From the NCBI RefSeq assembly GCF_014836765.1, contig NZ_JACSQG010000007.1, forward strand, positions 111,965 to 175,964: DNA of 64,000 bases. The letters run 5' to 3'. Positions 36,301 through 45,422 of the stretch are shown one piece after another; position 1 is the first letter of the stretch, and the number at the start of each line of letters is the position of its first letter. The notes beneath the pieces were generated by a model. It saw nothing but the letters and a program-made list of their open reading frames with translations, was not told the DNA's origin and ran no database searches. Position numbers and translations under genes: made by a program. Source of the stretch: Serpens gallinarum. Its GTDB lineage: Bacteria > Pseudomonadota > Gammaproteobacteria > Pseudomonadales > Pseudomonadaceae.

Positions 36301-37476
36301 ATGTCCGATATCGTCATCGTCAGTGGTGCCCGTACCCCCATGGGTGGTTTCCAAGGCAGCCTGTCCAGCATTCCCGCCGTTGACTTGGGCGCCGCCGCAA
36401 TTCGCGAGGCTGTGGCGCGTGCCGGTATTGCGCCCGACGCGGTGCAGGAAGTGATCATGGGCTGCGTGCTGCCCGCCGGCCTCAAGCAAGGCCCGGCCCG
36501 GCAGGCCGCGCTGAACGCCGGCCTGCCCGCCGCCACCGGCTGCACCACCATCAACAAGCTGTGCGGCTCGGGCATGAAAGCAGTCATGCTCGCCCATGAC
36601 CTGATCAAGGCCGGCACCAATAGCGTGATGGTCGCTGGCGGCATGGAAAGCATGTCCAATGCGCCCTATGTTATGGAAAAAGCCCGTGGCGGCCTGCGCA
36701 TGGGCCACGGCGAAATCAAGGACCATATGTTTCTCGACGGCCTGGAAGATGCCCGCACCGGCCGGTTGATGGGTTCCTTCGCCCAGGAAACTGCCGACCA
36801 GTACGGCATCACCCGTGAGCAGATGGATGAATACGCCATCGAATCGCTGAAACGGGCCCAGGCGGCCATTGCCAACGGCAAGCTGAACGACGAGATCGTG
36901 CCGATTACCGTCAGCAGCCGTAAGGGCGACACCCTGATCAAGGATGACGAGCAGCCGCTGAATGCCAAGCTCGACAAGATCCCCGGTTTGAAACCGGCCT
37001 TTCGCAAGGACGGCACCATCACCGCAGCCAACGCAAGTTCGATCTCTGACGGCGCCAGCGCGCTGGTGCTGATGAGCGCCGATGAGGCCGCCCGCCGAGG
37101 GCTCACTCCGCTGGCGCGCATCGTCGGCCATGCGACCCAAAGCCAGGACCCGAGCGAATTCACCCTTGCCCCGGTTGGCGCCATCAGCAATCTGTTCAAG
37201 AAGACTGGCTGGAACAAGGACGTGGTCGACCTGTTTGAAATCAACGAGGCCTTTGCCATGGTGACCATGCTGGCCATTCGTGACCATGGACTCGATCCCG
37301 CCAAGGTCAATGTCTACGGCGGTGCCTGCGCCCAGGGCCACCCGATCGGCTCGACCGGCTCGCGCCTGATCGTCACCCTGATCAATGCCCTGAAGCAAAC
37401 CGGCGGTAAACGCGGCGTGGCATCTCTGTGCATCGGCGGCGGCGAAGCCACCGCTATTGCAGTGGAGCTGCTGTAA
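36301..37476 (+). CDS. Acetyl-CoA C-acyltransferase (thiolase)
   Basis: Thiolase of 391 residues that cleaves 3-ketoacyl-CoA or condenses acetyl-CoA. Catalytic Cys88 lies in NKLCGSGMKA; the family also shows NEAFAMV, and the C-terminal GGACAQGHPIGSTGSR and CIGGGEATA with the second Cys. The GHP-IG-STG form is typical of degradative or biosynthetic thiolases, not separable here. The ATG at 36301 has AGAGG upstream. It is divergent from the AlkK-like ligase, matching the order I recall in P. aeruginosa (PA3921-PA3925). Confidence 0.92.
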   Translation: MSDIVIVSGARTPMGGFQGSLSSIPAVDLGAAAIREAVARAGIAPDAVQEVIMGCVLPAGLKQGPARQAALNAGLPAATGCTTINKLCGSGMKAVMLAHDLIKAGTNSVMVAGGMESMSNAPYVMEKARGGLRMGHGEIKDHMFLDGLEDARTGRLMGSFAQETADQYGITREQMDEYAIESLKRAQAAIANGKLNDEIVPITVSSRKGDTLIKDDEQPLNAKLDKIPGLKPAFRKDGTITAANASSISDGASALVLMSADEAARRGLTPLARIVGHATQSQDPSEFTLAPVGAISNLFKKTGWNKDVVDLFEINEAFAMVTMLAIRDHGLDPAKVNVYGGACAQGHPIGSTGSRLIVTLINALKQTGGKRGVASLCIGGGEATAIAVELL

Positions 37477-37488
37477 ACCGAACGGCTG

Positions 37489-37508
37489 GGGGTCGTGCGA
37501 GCGACCCC
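37489..37508 (+). terminator. Probable terminator after the thiolase gene
   Basis: GGGGTCG / CGACCCC, a 7-bp stem with a 6-nt loop just past the stop. No T-tract. Confidence 0.5.
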
Positions 37509-37613
37509 ACTGCCAACGTCTGCACCGCACCTCTTGCCCTACGATCACGCCCCACGCGGCCACCCCTCTGGTAGGCTCTGCTTCTTTCTTCCGCCGTAGC
37601 AGAGGGTCTTCCC

Positions 37614-38573
37614 ATGAGCATCCGCGCCGTTTTTCTCGATCACGCGTCCCTTGATCTAGGCGATCTGGATTTCACCGCCTTGCGTGACTGTTTCGACGAG
37701 CTGACCTTGCACGACGCCAGCGAGACCGCACAGGTCAGCGAACGATTGCAGGGCGCTACGGTGGCGATCACCAACAAGGTTCGCCTGGATGCCGAGGTTT
37801 TTACCAACTGCCCGGAGCTGAAGCTGGTACTGATCTCGGCCACCGGCACCAACAATGTCGACTTGGACGCGGCCCGTGCCCACGGCGTGACCGTGTGCAA
37901 CTGTCAAGGCTATGGCACGCCCTCGGTGGCCCAGCACTGTTTGATGCTCTTGCTTGCCCTGGCCACGCGACTGCCGGATTACCACGCGGCGGTACGTGCT
38001 GGGCGCTGGCAACAGGCCAAGCAATTCTGCCTGCTGGATTTCCCGATCGTCGAACTGGAAGGCAAGACCCTCGGCTTGCTCGGCCATGGTGAGCTGGGCA
38101 GCGCCGTGGGCCGCCTGGCCGAAGCGTTCGGCATGCGCGTACTGCTCGGCCAACTGCCGGGACGCCCTGCTCGCGCGGACCATTTGCCCTTGACGGACCT
38201 CCTGCCGCACATCGATGCCTTGAGCTTGCATTGCCCGCTTACCGAACAAACCCGCGATCTGATCGGTGCCCGCGAATTAGGCCTGATGAAGCCCGGCGCA
38301 CTGCTGGTCAATACCGCCCGCGGTGGATTGGTGAACGAGCAGGCCTTGGCTGACGCCCTGCGCAGTGGCCACCTGGGCGGCGCGGCCACCGACGTGCTCA
38401 GCGAAGAACCACCGATTAATGGAAACCCCCTTCTGGCCGACGATATTCCGCGCCTGATCATTACCCCCCACAGCGCCTGGGGTAGTCGCGAGGCGCGCCA
38501 GCGCATCGTCGGTCAGCTGACGGAAAACGCCCAGGCCTTTTTCAACGCAGCGGCGATCCGCGTGGTCGGGTAA
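37614..38573 (+). CDS. hprA: D-2-hydroxyacid dehydrogenase (glycerate dehydrogenase)
   Basis: NAD(P)-dependent enzyme of 319 residues that interconverts hydroxypyruvate and D-glycerate. Rossmann motif [13 protein letters not shown] at about 153-165; catalytic Arg in [10 protein letters not shown], Glu in DVLSEEPP, and His in TPHSAWGS. The next gene is rsmC, the order hprA-rsmC known in Pseudomonas, which supports the symbol. Other D-2-hydroxyacids cannot be excluded as substrates. A GAGGG ribosome site precedes the ATG. Confidence 0.87.
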   Translation: MSIRAVFLDHASLDLGDLDFTALRDCFDELTLHDASETAQVSERLQGATVAITNKVRLDAEVFTNCPELKLVLISATGTNNVDLDAARAHGVTVCNCQGYGTPSVAQHCLMLLLALATRLPDYHAAVRAGRWQQAKQFCLLDFPIVELEGKTLGLLGHGELGSAVGRLAEAFGMRVLLGQLPGRPARADHLPLTDLLPHIDALSLHCPLTEQTRDLIGARELGLMKPGALLVNTARGGLVNEQALADALRSGHLGGAATDVLSEEPPINGNPLLADDIPRLIITPHSAWGSREARQRIVGQLTENAQAFFNAAAIRVVG

Positions 38574-38589
38574 AATCCGCGCCTTTTTC

Positions 38590-38607
38590 GGGCCTGGCTT
38601 CAGGCCC
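38590..38607 (+). other. Hairpin between hprA and rsmC
   Basis: GGGCCTG-GCTT-CAGGCCC, a perfect 7-bp stem 25 bp upstream of the rsmC ATG. No following T-tract; it may be a weak terminator or a leader structure. Confidence 0.4.
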
Positions 38608-38631
38608 AAACCAGGTTTTAACGGAGACCCC

Positions 38632-39630
38632 ATGGACCCGCGAAGCGAAGTACTGCTGCGTCAGGCCGAGCTATTCACCGGCCGAGTGTTGCTGGCCGGG
38701 CTGCCGGCTGATGACCTGCTCGGCGAGCTGCCCGACAGCCTCGGCTGGAGCTGGCATGCTGGCGAACAGGCCACCTTGGCGGCGCGCTTCCCCGGGCGCA
38801 GTCACTTCGGGACCTGCCCGCCTCTCGAGGTTTTCACCGCTGCCGTGCTGTTCCTGCCCAAGTCCCGCGAGCTGACTGAGTATCTGCTGCAAGCCCTGGC
38901 CGCACGCCTGCCCGGTGCGCCGTTGTACCTGGTTGGGGAAAAGCGCGCGGGCGTCGAACGCGCCGCCAAGCAATTGGCCGCCTATGGCCAACCGCGCAAA
39001 CTGGACAGCGCCCGCCACTGCCAACTGTGGCAGATCAGCGTCGAGCAGGCACCTGCCGCGCCTGACCTGGAAAGCCTGGCGCAGCGCTACGAACTGCAAC
39101 TTAGCGACGGCCCGCTGAAGGTGGTCACGTTGCCGGGCGTGTTCAGCCACGGTCGACTGGATCTGGGCACGGCCTTGTTGCTGGATCATCTGGACGACCT
39201 ACCCGCCGGCTCTTTGCTGGACTTCGGCTGCGGCGCCGGGGTGATTGGCGCGGTGCTCAAACGTCGCTATCCGCACAGCACAGTGAATATGCTGGACGTC
39301 GACGCCTTCGCCCTGGCCAGCAGCCGTTTGACGCTGGCCGCCAACGGTCTGGACGCGCAGCTGATCGCTGGCGATGGTATTCACGCGGCGCCCAAGGATC
39401 TGGCCGCCATCATCAGCAATCCGCCGTTCCATCAGGGCGTGCACACCGATTACCAAGCCAGCGAAACCCTGCTGCGCGAGGCTACCCGGCACCTCATCAA
39501 CGCTGGGGAATTGCGTCTGGTGGCGAACAGTTTCCTCAAATATCCGCCGCTGATCGAACAGCACCTGGGGCCCTGCCAGACGCTGGCCGAAGGCCAGGGT
39601 TTCCGTATTTACCGGGCCAAGCGCCGTTAA
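38632..39630 (+). CDS. rsmC: 16S rRNA (guanine1207-N2)-methyltransferase
   Basis: SAM methyltransferase of 332 residues with the RsmC/RlmG two-domain build: a degenerate N-terminal domain without a clear SAM motif and a C-terminal catalytic domain with [13 protein letters not shown] (about 197-209) and the N6/N2-type motif NPPFHQG at 263-269. It modifies G1207 of 16S rRNA in the 30S subunit. Length agrees with the family. It stands 58 bp after hprA and upstream of the manganese riboswitch. Confidence 0.92.
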   Translation: MDPRSEVLLRQAELFTGRVLLAGLPADDLLGELPDSLGWSWHAGEQATLAARFPGRSHFGTCPPLEVFTAAVLFLPKSRELTEYLLQALAARLPGAPLYLVGEKRAGVERAAKQLAAYGQPRKLDSARHCQLWQISVEQAPAAPDLESLAQRYELQLSDGPLKVVTLPGVFSHGRLDLGTALLLDHLDDLPAGSLLDFGCGAGVIGAVLKRRYPHSTVNMLDVDAFALASSRLTLAANGLDAQLIAGDGIHAAPKDLAAIISNPPFHQGVHTDYQASETLLREATRHLINAGELRLVANSFLKYPPLIEQHLGPCQTLAEGQGFRIYRAKRR

Positions 39631-39694
39631 GGTCACGCTGCTGGCCCCTTGTGAGCTTGCCCTTGCACGCCACATTGGGCAGAATGCCCGCCGT

Positions 39695-39893
39695 CCTAGG
39701 GGAGTAGTCTCCCGCGAGCGCCCGCTCGCCCGGCTCGCGTCAACATACTTGCTCAACAGAGCATGGCGCCAGCGACCTCAAGCCTGTCCAGACAGGCCCG
39801 TGGTTTGACAAGACCTATGACACGAACGACCTGACCCGGGGTGGGCAGGACGTCGTGTCATATGTGTTCAGTCGACCCACCCCTCTTAGGAAA
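39695..39893 (+). promoter_or_regulatory. yybP-ykoY manganese riboswitch
   Basis: The leader of the GDT1-type gene contains GGGGAGTAG at 39699-39707, the hallmark of the yybP-ykoY Mn2+ aptamer, followed by GCATGGCGCCAGCGACC and a closing GACAAGACCTATGA. Downstream, GGGGTGGG (39838-39845) can pair with CCCACCCC (39876-39883) just before the ribosome site, an evident expression platform. This riboswitch class often precedes UPF0016-type genes in proteobacteria. Ligand binding should expose the ribosome site when manganese is high. Confidence 0.88.
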
Positions 39894-39898
39894 TCCCT

Positions 39899-40483
39899 GT
39901 GCTGGAATCTCTCCTGGTCTCGACCGGAATCGTCGCGCTGGCGGAAATCGGCGACAAGACACAACTCTTGGCTCTGGTGCTTGCCGCACGCTTTCGCAAA
40001 CCCTGGCCAATCGTGGCCGGGATCGTCGTCGCCACGCTGCTCAATCATTTCATCGCCGGGGTTGTGGGCAACTGGGTTGCCGGCTTCTTCACCCCAGCCA
40101 TGCTGCACGCCATCCTGGCAATCGCGTTCCTGGCCGTTGCGGCCTGGACGCTGATCCCCGATAAACTCGATGAGGACGAAGCCTCGCGCGTCAGATACCG
40201 AGGAGCCTTCATCACCACGTTAATTACCTTTTTCATCGCCGAGATGGGCGACAAGACGCAGATCGCCACGGTGATGCTCGCCGCGCAATACGATTACCTG
40301 CTTATGGTGGTCGCCGGCACCACCCTGGGCATGCTGATCGCCAACGTGCCGGTGGTCTTGGCTGGCAACTTTGCCGCCGACCGTCTGCCACTCACGTTGA
40401 TTCATCGCTTGGCCGCGGCGGCCTTTGCACTGCTGGGACTGTATGCTGGATATCAAGCCCTGAGACTGGCAGGGATCTGGTAA
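39899..40483 (+). CDS. GDT1/TMEM165-family manganese exporter (UPF0016)
   Basis: Membrane protein of 194 residues with six helices in two repeats, each bearing the ion-binding motif E-x-G-D-K-T: EIGDKT at 16-21 and EMGDKT at 115-120. Bacterial members (MneA in Vibrio, Mnx in cyanobacteria) export Mn2+. Translation starts at GTG, 8 nt after a TTAGGA ribosome site. The Mn riboswitch ahead of it strongly supports the substrate. Calcium transport, known in eukaryotic members, is less likely. Confidence 0.92.
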   Translation: MLESLLVSTGIVALAEIGDKTQLLALVLAARFRKPWPIVAGIVVATLLNHFIAGVVGNWVAGFFTPAMLHAILAIAFLAVAAWTLIPDKLDEDEASRVRYRGAFITTLITFFIAEMGDKTQIATVMLAAQYDYLLMVVAGTTLGMLIANVPVVLAGNFAADRLPLTLIHRLAAAAFALLGLYAGYQALRLAGIW

Positions 40484-40542
40484 ACACCTCGCAGGATGGG
40501 GCGGTGCTGGTATCCCGCCACGCCGCCCTCCTGCATTTGCCG

Positions 40543-41358
40543 CTACTTGCGACGCGCTTGCTCGTACAGCGGCATGACTTTGGGGATGTTGGCCTGCAAC
40601 GAACTCATGCGCGTACTCGATGACGGGTGAGTGGACAGGAACTCTGGCGGCGCGCCGTTGCTTGCCTGGCTCATCTTTTGCCACAAGGTAATGGCCGCGT
40701 TGGGGTTGTAGCCGGCGCGCGCGGCCAGCTCCAGGCCGATCAGGTCGGCTTCGTTCTCGTTGCCGCGACTGTTGGGCAGGGTCATCAGGTATTCCACGCC
40801 CATGTTAGCCATTTGCAGGCTGCCCGGCCCCACACCCAGGGCCGCACCGAGCTGGCTGGCCAGTTCTACCCCATACGCCTTGGACAGTGCTTCACGGCTG
40901 TGCTCGCGCAGGGCATGGGCAATTTCATGACCGATCACCGCGGCCAGCTCGTCGTCGGTCAGCTTCAACTGCTCGATCAAACCGGTGTAGACCATGATCT
41001 TGCCGCCTGGCCCGCAGTTGGCGTTTAACTCCTTGCTGTCGATCAAATTGACCTCCCAATCCCATTGCGCGGCATCCGGGCGAAATACCGATGCCTGGGC
41101 AATCAAGCGCTGGGAAATTGCCTGGACCCGCTTGGCATCGGCACTGGTTTTCTCCAACACCCCATGGCTGGATGCTTCGCCAATCGCCTCCTGGTAGGAC
41201 TGGGCATACATCTGGTTGACCTGGTCGGTCGACAGCATGCTGAACATGTACTGCTTGCGATCAACGCCCACGGCGCCGCCGCTGGTGGTGTTCACGGCCT
41301 GGCAGCCAACCAGCAGCAAGGCGGCGACCAGGGTCGCCAGTGAAAAAGACTGTTTCAT
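40543..41358 (-). CDS. M48-family metalloprotease lipoprotein
   Basis: Zinc protease of 271 residues with a lipoprotein signal (LLLVGC, Cys19), zinc motif HEIAH at 144-148 and third ligand Glu in NENEADLIG. Similar proteins (LoiP, BepA) act in periplasmic quality control of the outer membrane. No TPR domain follows, so it is LoiP-like rather than BepA-like. The ATG at 41358 has a GGAG ribosome site; longer reading upstream adds a low-quality N-terminus. It converges with the GDT1 gene. Confidence 0.88.
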   Translation of the reverse strand: MKQSFSLATLVAALLLVGCQAVNTTSGGAVGVDRKQYMFSMLSTDQVNQMYAQSYQEAIGEASSHGVLEKTSADAKRVQAISQRLIAQASVFRPDAAQWDWEVNLIDSKELNANCGPGGKIMVYTGLIEQLKLTDDELAAVIGHEIAHALREHSREALSKAYGVELASQLGAALGVGPGSLQMANMGVEYLMTLPNSRGNENEADLIGLELAARAGYNPNAAITLWQKMSQASNGAPPEFLSTHPSSSTRMSSLQANIPKVMPLYEQARRK

Positions 41359-41543
41359 ATCCAGCTCCGCGCAGGTGTGACAGCCGTCCATAGCCGCGCA
41401 TGCTAATTCGTGGCGGGCAGGCACGACAACCGCACCCTCGTTCCGCACGCTAATAACGCGAGCTATCCGGCTTCCGTTGCGGCATTCGACCATACTCATA
41501 ACGGTTTCAGTTCCCGTACGGCAAAGTACCGAGGAGAAACAGC

Positions 41544-42404
41544 ATGCGTTGGCGACGAGCACGGCAGAGCGACAACGTTGTGGATGCACGCGGTAGCGGT
41601 CGTGGCTTGCGAGTCGGCGGAGGATTGGGTCTGGGCGGGATCGCCGTGGTGGTGATCGTCGGCCTGCTGATGGGTCAGGACCCGTTGCAGATCCTCGGTG
41701 AGCTGGCCAACCAGTCGGGCGGCCCCGTCGCGACTCAGCCAGGGCAACCTGCAGGTGACGACGCGCAAAGCCAGTTCGTGCGCGCCGTGCTCGGCGATAC
41801 TGAAGACACCTGGGACGCACTGTTTGCCAGCGCCGGCAGTCAGTATCAGCATCCACGGCTGGTGTTGTTCAGCGGCGCCGTGAAGTCGGCCTGCGGCCTG
41901 GCCTCGGCGGCTGTCGGGCCGTTCTACTGTCCCGCTGATCGGCAGGTCTATCTTGACCTTCAATTTTTCGCAGAACTTGAACAGCGCTTCGGTGCCGCCG
42001 GGGATTTCGCCCAGGCCTATGTCATCGCCCATGAAGTGGGCCATCACGTACAGACGCTGCTCGGGGTATCAGCCCAAGTGAATGCCACCCGTCAGCGCGG
42101 CGAGCCCCTGGAAGGTGAAACCGGATTGCTGGTGCGCCAGGAGCTGCAAGCCGACTGCCTGGCCGGCGTCTGGGCCTATCACGCCCAGCAGCGGCTGGAC
42201 TGGATGGAGGACGGCGACCTCGAGGAAGCCCTCAACGCCGCCACGGCCATTGGCGATGACCGTTTGCAAAAGCATACCCAGGGTCAGGTGGTGCCTGACT
42301 CCTTCACCCATGGCACATCAGCCCAGCGGACCCGCTGGTTTCGCACCGGATTCGACACGGGCGAGCCCGGGCGTTGCGATACGTTCAAGGCGCGGACGTT
42401 ATAA
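41544..42404 (+). CDS. Neutral zinc metallopeptidase (YpfJ-like)
   Basis: Protein of 286 residues with one N-terminal membrane helix (about 27-43, IAVVVIVGLLMG) after a basic tail, a polar linker, and the zinc peptidase motif HEVGHH, with conserved RQELQADCLAGVWAY and TDGTSAQR-like TFGHGTSAQR ending. This is the zn_peptidase (UPF0054-unrelated) YpfJ family, 280-300 residues, function unknown. It is anchored with the catalytic part probably outside the cytoplasm. It is divergent from the M48 gene; the ribosome site GAGGAG is strong. Confidence 0.88.
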   Translation: MRWRRARQSDNVVDARGSGRGLRVGGGLGLGGIAVVVIVGLLMGQDPLQILGELANQSGGPVATQPGQPAGDDAQSQFVRAVLGDTEDTWDALFASAGSQYQHPRLVLFSGAVKSACGLASAAVGPFYCPADRQVYLDLQFFAELEQRFGAAGDFAQAYVIAHEVGHHVQTLLGVSAQVNATRQRGEPLEGETGLLVRQELQADCLAGVWAYHAQQRLDWMEDGDLEEALNAATAIGDDRLQKHTQGQVVPDSFTHGTSAQRTRWFRTGFDTGEPGRCDTFKARTL

Positions 42405-42476
42405 ACGCGGCATCTCGCACTCTTGTTGCGAGGCACGCTACAACTACCCGCGCAACAGCCCCCCCGTTAAGTGAAC

Positions 42477-43067
42477 CTATGACAACCACTGGAGAAGCTC
42501 ACCACAATCGCGCGCATGCCAGTCGGTCAATTCCGGCCACAGATTTTCCGGCTGATTGACCAGCACCGTCTTTGCGCCAGCGGCACGGGCGCATTCCAGG
42601 TCGAAACGGAAATCACCCACCATCACCAATCGCTGGGGCGCCACACCCCAACGTTGCGCCAGATGCAGCAAGCCACCGGGATGCGGCTTGGGTGTTGCTT
42701 CGTCACGGCCAAGAACGTCGCCGCCGGAAAAACACTCGCCCAAGCCAATGCAGTCCAAGGTCACCTGAGCCAATTCGCGGGCATTACGGGTCAGCAGACC
42801 CAGCTGTACACCGCGGGCATGCAGCTCGCGAACCAGCTCCACCGCACCGGGTGCTGGGCGCGACGCACAGGCCAGTTCGCGCTCATGCTCCAGCAACCAG
42901 GCATGCTTGGCGGCCGCCTCGTGCAGGGGCAATCCGGCCAGATGGTCGAGGATGTCCTCCTCCAGAGGAATCTCCAGTGCCCGGCGAATGGCCTCGAAAT
43001 CGTGGACGGCGATAGTCAGGGTGCCGTCCATGTCAAACACCCAGTGGCGGACCTCGTGCAATTTCAT
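42477..43067 (-). CDS. HAD-superfamily hydrolase, phosphatase type
   Basis: Protein of 196 residues with HAD motifs in order: DMDGTLT (about 12-18, nucleophile and acid Asp), LLTRN (motif II), KPHPGGLL (motif III Lys) and GDFRFDLECARAAG (motif IV). The small cap suggests a phosphoglycolate-phosphatase-like IA subclass. The substrate cannot be named. Its ATG overlaps the tesB stop by 4 bp (ATGA), so the two are translationally coupled. Confidence 0.88.
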   Translation of the reverse strand: MKLHEVRHWVFDMDGTLTIAVHDFEAIRRALEIPLEEDILDHLAGLPLHEAAAKHAWLLEHERELACASRPAPGAVELVRELHARGVQLGLLTRNARELAQVTLDCIGLGECFSGGDVLGRDEATPKPHPGGLLHLAQRWGVAPQRLVMVGDFRFDLECARAAGAKTVLVNQPENLWPELTDWHARDCGELLQWLS

Positions 43068-43933
43068 GTGCGGTCTTCGCGGCGACGGATCAGGCCTTCC
43101 TGGGCGACAGAGGCCACCAACTCGCCGGCCCGATTGAAAATATGGCCACGACTAAAGCCCCTGGCATTGCCGCTCCATGGGCTGTCCATGGCATACAGAT
43201 GCCACTCGTCCACCTTCAGGTTGCGGTGGAACCACAGGGAATGATCGAGGCTGGCCACCTGCATATGCCGTTGCCAGAACGAAGCGCCGTGAGGCAACAG
43301 CGACGCGGTCAACAGGCCAAAGTCCGAGGCATACGCCAGGATGTACTTGTGCAACGCATGAATCGCCGGCAACGGGCCGTCGGCGCGGAACCAGACATAC
43401 CGGCACGGCTCACTTGGCGAGGGATTAAAGGGATCTCCAGGGTTCACGGGACGGATCTCGATAGGCTTTGCGCACAGTATTTTTTCGCGCATGGGCACCG
43501 GGATCAATTCAGCGTGGCGGCCAAACAGTTGCAATTCGCTGAGCAGGTTTTCGGGTCCCTCCACTTCGGGCATCGCCACCTGATGCTCGAAACCAGGCTC
43601 TTCGGCCTGAAACGAAGCGCTGCAAAAGAAGATCGGTTGGCCTTTCTGGATCGCGGTAACTCGCCGGGTAGTGAAGGAGCCGCCATCACGCACTCGGTCC
43701 ACTTGGTAGACCACCGGCAGCGAGGCGTTGCCCGGGCGCAAAAAGTAGCCGTGCTGGGAATGCACATGACGACCCGGCTCAACCGTTTGACTGGCTGCTG
43801 AGATCGCCTGCCCCAGCACTTGTCCACCAAACAGCTGGGGAAAGCCCAGGTCCTGACTGGCACCACGAAACAGGTTTTCTTCGATGGTTTCCAGGCTCAG
43901 CAAGGCCACCAGTTCGTCCAACACGTCACTCAT
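43064..43933 (-). CDS. tesB: Acyl-CoA thioesterase II
   Basis: Double-hotdog thioesterase of 289 residues that hydrolyses acyl-CoA to free acid and CoA. Seen: FGGQVLGQAISAA at about 35-47, and the conserved block FSRGHIFNRAGELVASVAQEGL near the C-terminus with the catalytic Asp-Thr-Gln type residues of TesB. Length equals E. coli TesB (286). A GAGG ribosome site precedes the ATG. Coupled to the HAD gene downstream. Confidence 0.93.
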   Translation of the reverse strand: MSDVLDELVALLSLETIEENLFRGASQDLGFPQLFGGQVLGQAISAASQTVEPGRHVHSQHGYFLRPGNASLPVVYQVDRVRDGGSFTTRRVTAIQKGQPIFFCSASFQAEEPGFEHQVAMPEVEGPENLLSELQLFGRHAELIPVPMREKILCAKPIEIRPVNPGDPFNPSPSEPCRYVWFRADGPLPAIHALHKYILAYASDFGLLTASLLPHGASFWQRHMQVASLDHSLWFHRNLKVDEWHLYAMDSPWSGNARGFSRGHIFNRAGELVASVAQEGLIRRREDRT

Positions 43934-44003
43934 TTACAACCTCGGCAAGGCAGGTATGGCCAGCGGTATTCTTCGTCCGCTTGGCAGATGGTGTTCGTTT
44001 AGC

Positions 44004-44456
44004 TCAACCGCGCAATACGGTAACCAATTCGGCGATCCACGGCTCGGCATCCAGCTCTGGCGTTACGCTTTCGCTGGCGTCCAGGCGCAGCATGGGCAGC
44101 ACTTCCCGAATGCCCAGCTCAGCAAACAGCTCGCGAACCTGCTCGCCGCCGCCGCAATAGGTATCGCCGTAGCTGGAATCGCCCAAAGCAATTACCGCTC
44201 CCGGAAGGCCGTACCAGGTCGGCGGCTGGTCGCGCAATGCGTAATACAGCGGTTGTAGATTTTCTGGCAACTCACCCATGCCGGTCGTTGAGGTCACTGC
44301 CAAGACCATCTCGGGTGCCCATTCCTGCAAATCGGCCAATGTGCCGCGAGGCTGATACCAGGTTTCGAAGCCAGCGGCCTGCAGCAACTGCTGGGCATGA
44401 TGGGCGACCTCTTCAGCCGTGCCGTAAACCGAGCCGCTGATGATGGCAATTTTCAT
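44004..44456 (-). CDS. mioC: Flavodoxin, MioC-like
   Basis: FMN protein of 150 residues with the flavodoxin phosphate loop SGSVYGTAEEVA at about 7-18, the 60s-type loop TSTTGMGELPEN and the 90s-type loop ALGDSSYGDTYCGGG. MioC supports biotin synthase and similar electron transfer. It could pair with Fpr encoded elsewhere in the window. The ATG at 44456 with AAGGAA is preferred; an upstream in-frame ATG at 44489 would overlap the promoter region. Confidence 0.85.
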   Translation of the reverse strand: MKIAIISGSVYGTAEEVAHHAQQLLQAAGFETWYQPRGTLADLQEWAPEMVLAVTSTTGMGELPENLQPLYYALRDQPPTWYGLPGAVIALGDSSYGDTYCGGGEQVRELFAELGIREVLPMLRLDASESVTPELDAEPWIAELVTVLRG

Positions 44457-44629
44457 GAAAAATTCCTTAATGGGGTCAAGTATTGTCACATTATGCCGAA
44501 ATATTGCGTGAAACCCGACCTACCGCAGTGACTCGAAACCGTGCAGATGCTCAAATAACGGGAACTCCTGCAACAAATCGTCGCAGCGCTAGTCTTAGTA
44601 TCGCCACAGCACTTCCGTTCGAGAACATC

Positions 44630-45223
44630 ATGCGTAACGAGCCCTTGCTCACTCGGGATGAACTGACATTTCTCCAGCAGCTCCTGGATGACCCGGCGTA
44701 TTCAGCCAAAAGTGCACATGAGCTGACCCTCAACAGCAGCCCCGACACCCAGACCCTTCTCGCCAATCTGGGCGAACATGCGCAGCTGACACTGGAAGCA
44801 CGGGTCGGTAATCAGCGCATGACCTTCCCCTTGCGCCTCACACTGGATGAATTCCGGGCCTTGAGCCTGCAACTGGATGTTCCGCAGATTTTCGAAAAGG
44901 GCGTGGTCGAGCGCCCCTGGCGCGCCACTCTGGAAACGCCGCTGAGCCTGATCGCCAAGAACGGCCAGGCCAGCGCCTTGTGGGTGCAGCAGATATCCCA
45001 GAACGGTGCACTCGTCAGCAGCGATGACGGCAGCGAGCCGCCCGAACATTTTGTCCTCGGACTGGCCCTGCCGGGTAAAGCGTTTCTTTCGCTGCGCGGT
45101 TCGCGCGTGCGCCAACTTTCACCGACCCTGGCCGCCTATCGCATCACCCCTTCGCACCACTCTGGCATCCTGCGCCTGCAGGAACTGCTCGTGCAGCTGC
45201 GCAACCAGGAGCAGGCTCTTTAG
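44630..45223 (+). CDS. PilZ-like hypothetical protein
   Basis: Protein of 197 residues. The second half reads like a PilZ domain: R-P-W-R at about 103-106, then VQQISQNGALV where the consensus is DxSxxG, and an ending strand pair with LRGSRVRQL. Key residues deviate, so c-di-GMP binding is uncertain. The first half is helical and low in Cys. Similar proteins occur in pseudomonads without known role. The ATG at 44630 lacks a strong ribosome site; the frame is open further upstream. Confidence 0.55.
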   Translation: MRNEPLLTRDELTFLQQLLDDPAYSAKSAHELTLNSSPDTQTLLANLGEHAQLTLEARVGNQRMTFPLRLTLDEFRALSLQLDVPQIFEKGVVERPWRATLETPLSLIAKNGQASALWVQQISQNGALVSSDDGSEPPEHFVLGLALPGKAFLSLRGSRVRQLSPTLAAYRITPSHHSGILRLQELLVQLRNQEQAL

Positions 45224-45422
45224 GCCGGCAGCCCTCGAGCATGAGCGCTGAGGCGCTGTGCGTGCACGCCTCGCGCGTGCCGCCAGAAAGCCGTCAATCC
45301 CACGATGATTGTCGTCTTAGGCCGACTGTTATAAGTTAGCCGGGGTTCGGTCGGCGCGGCGTCATACTGGTCAGGTACCTGGTGGCGCGCCGCCGGACCC
45401 TTCTTTCTTGTCCGTGAGCACC

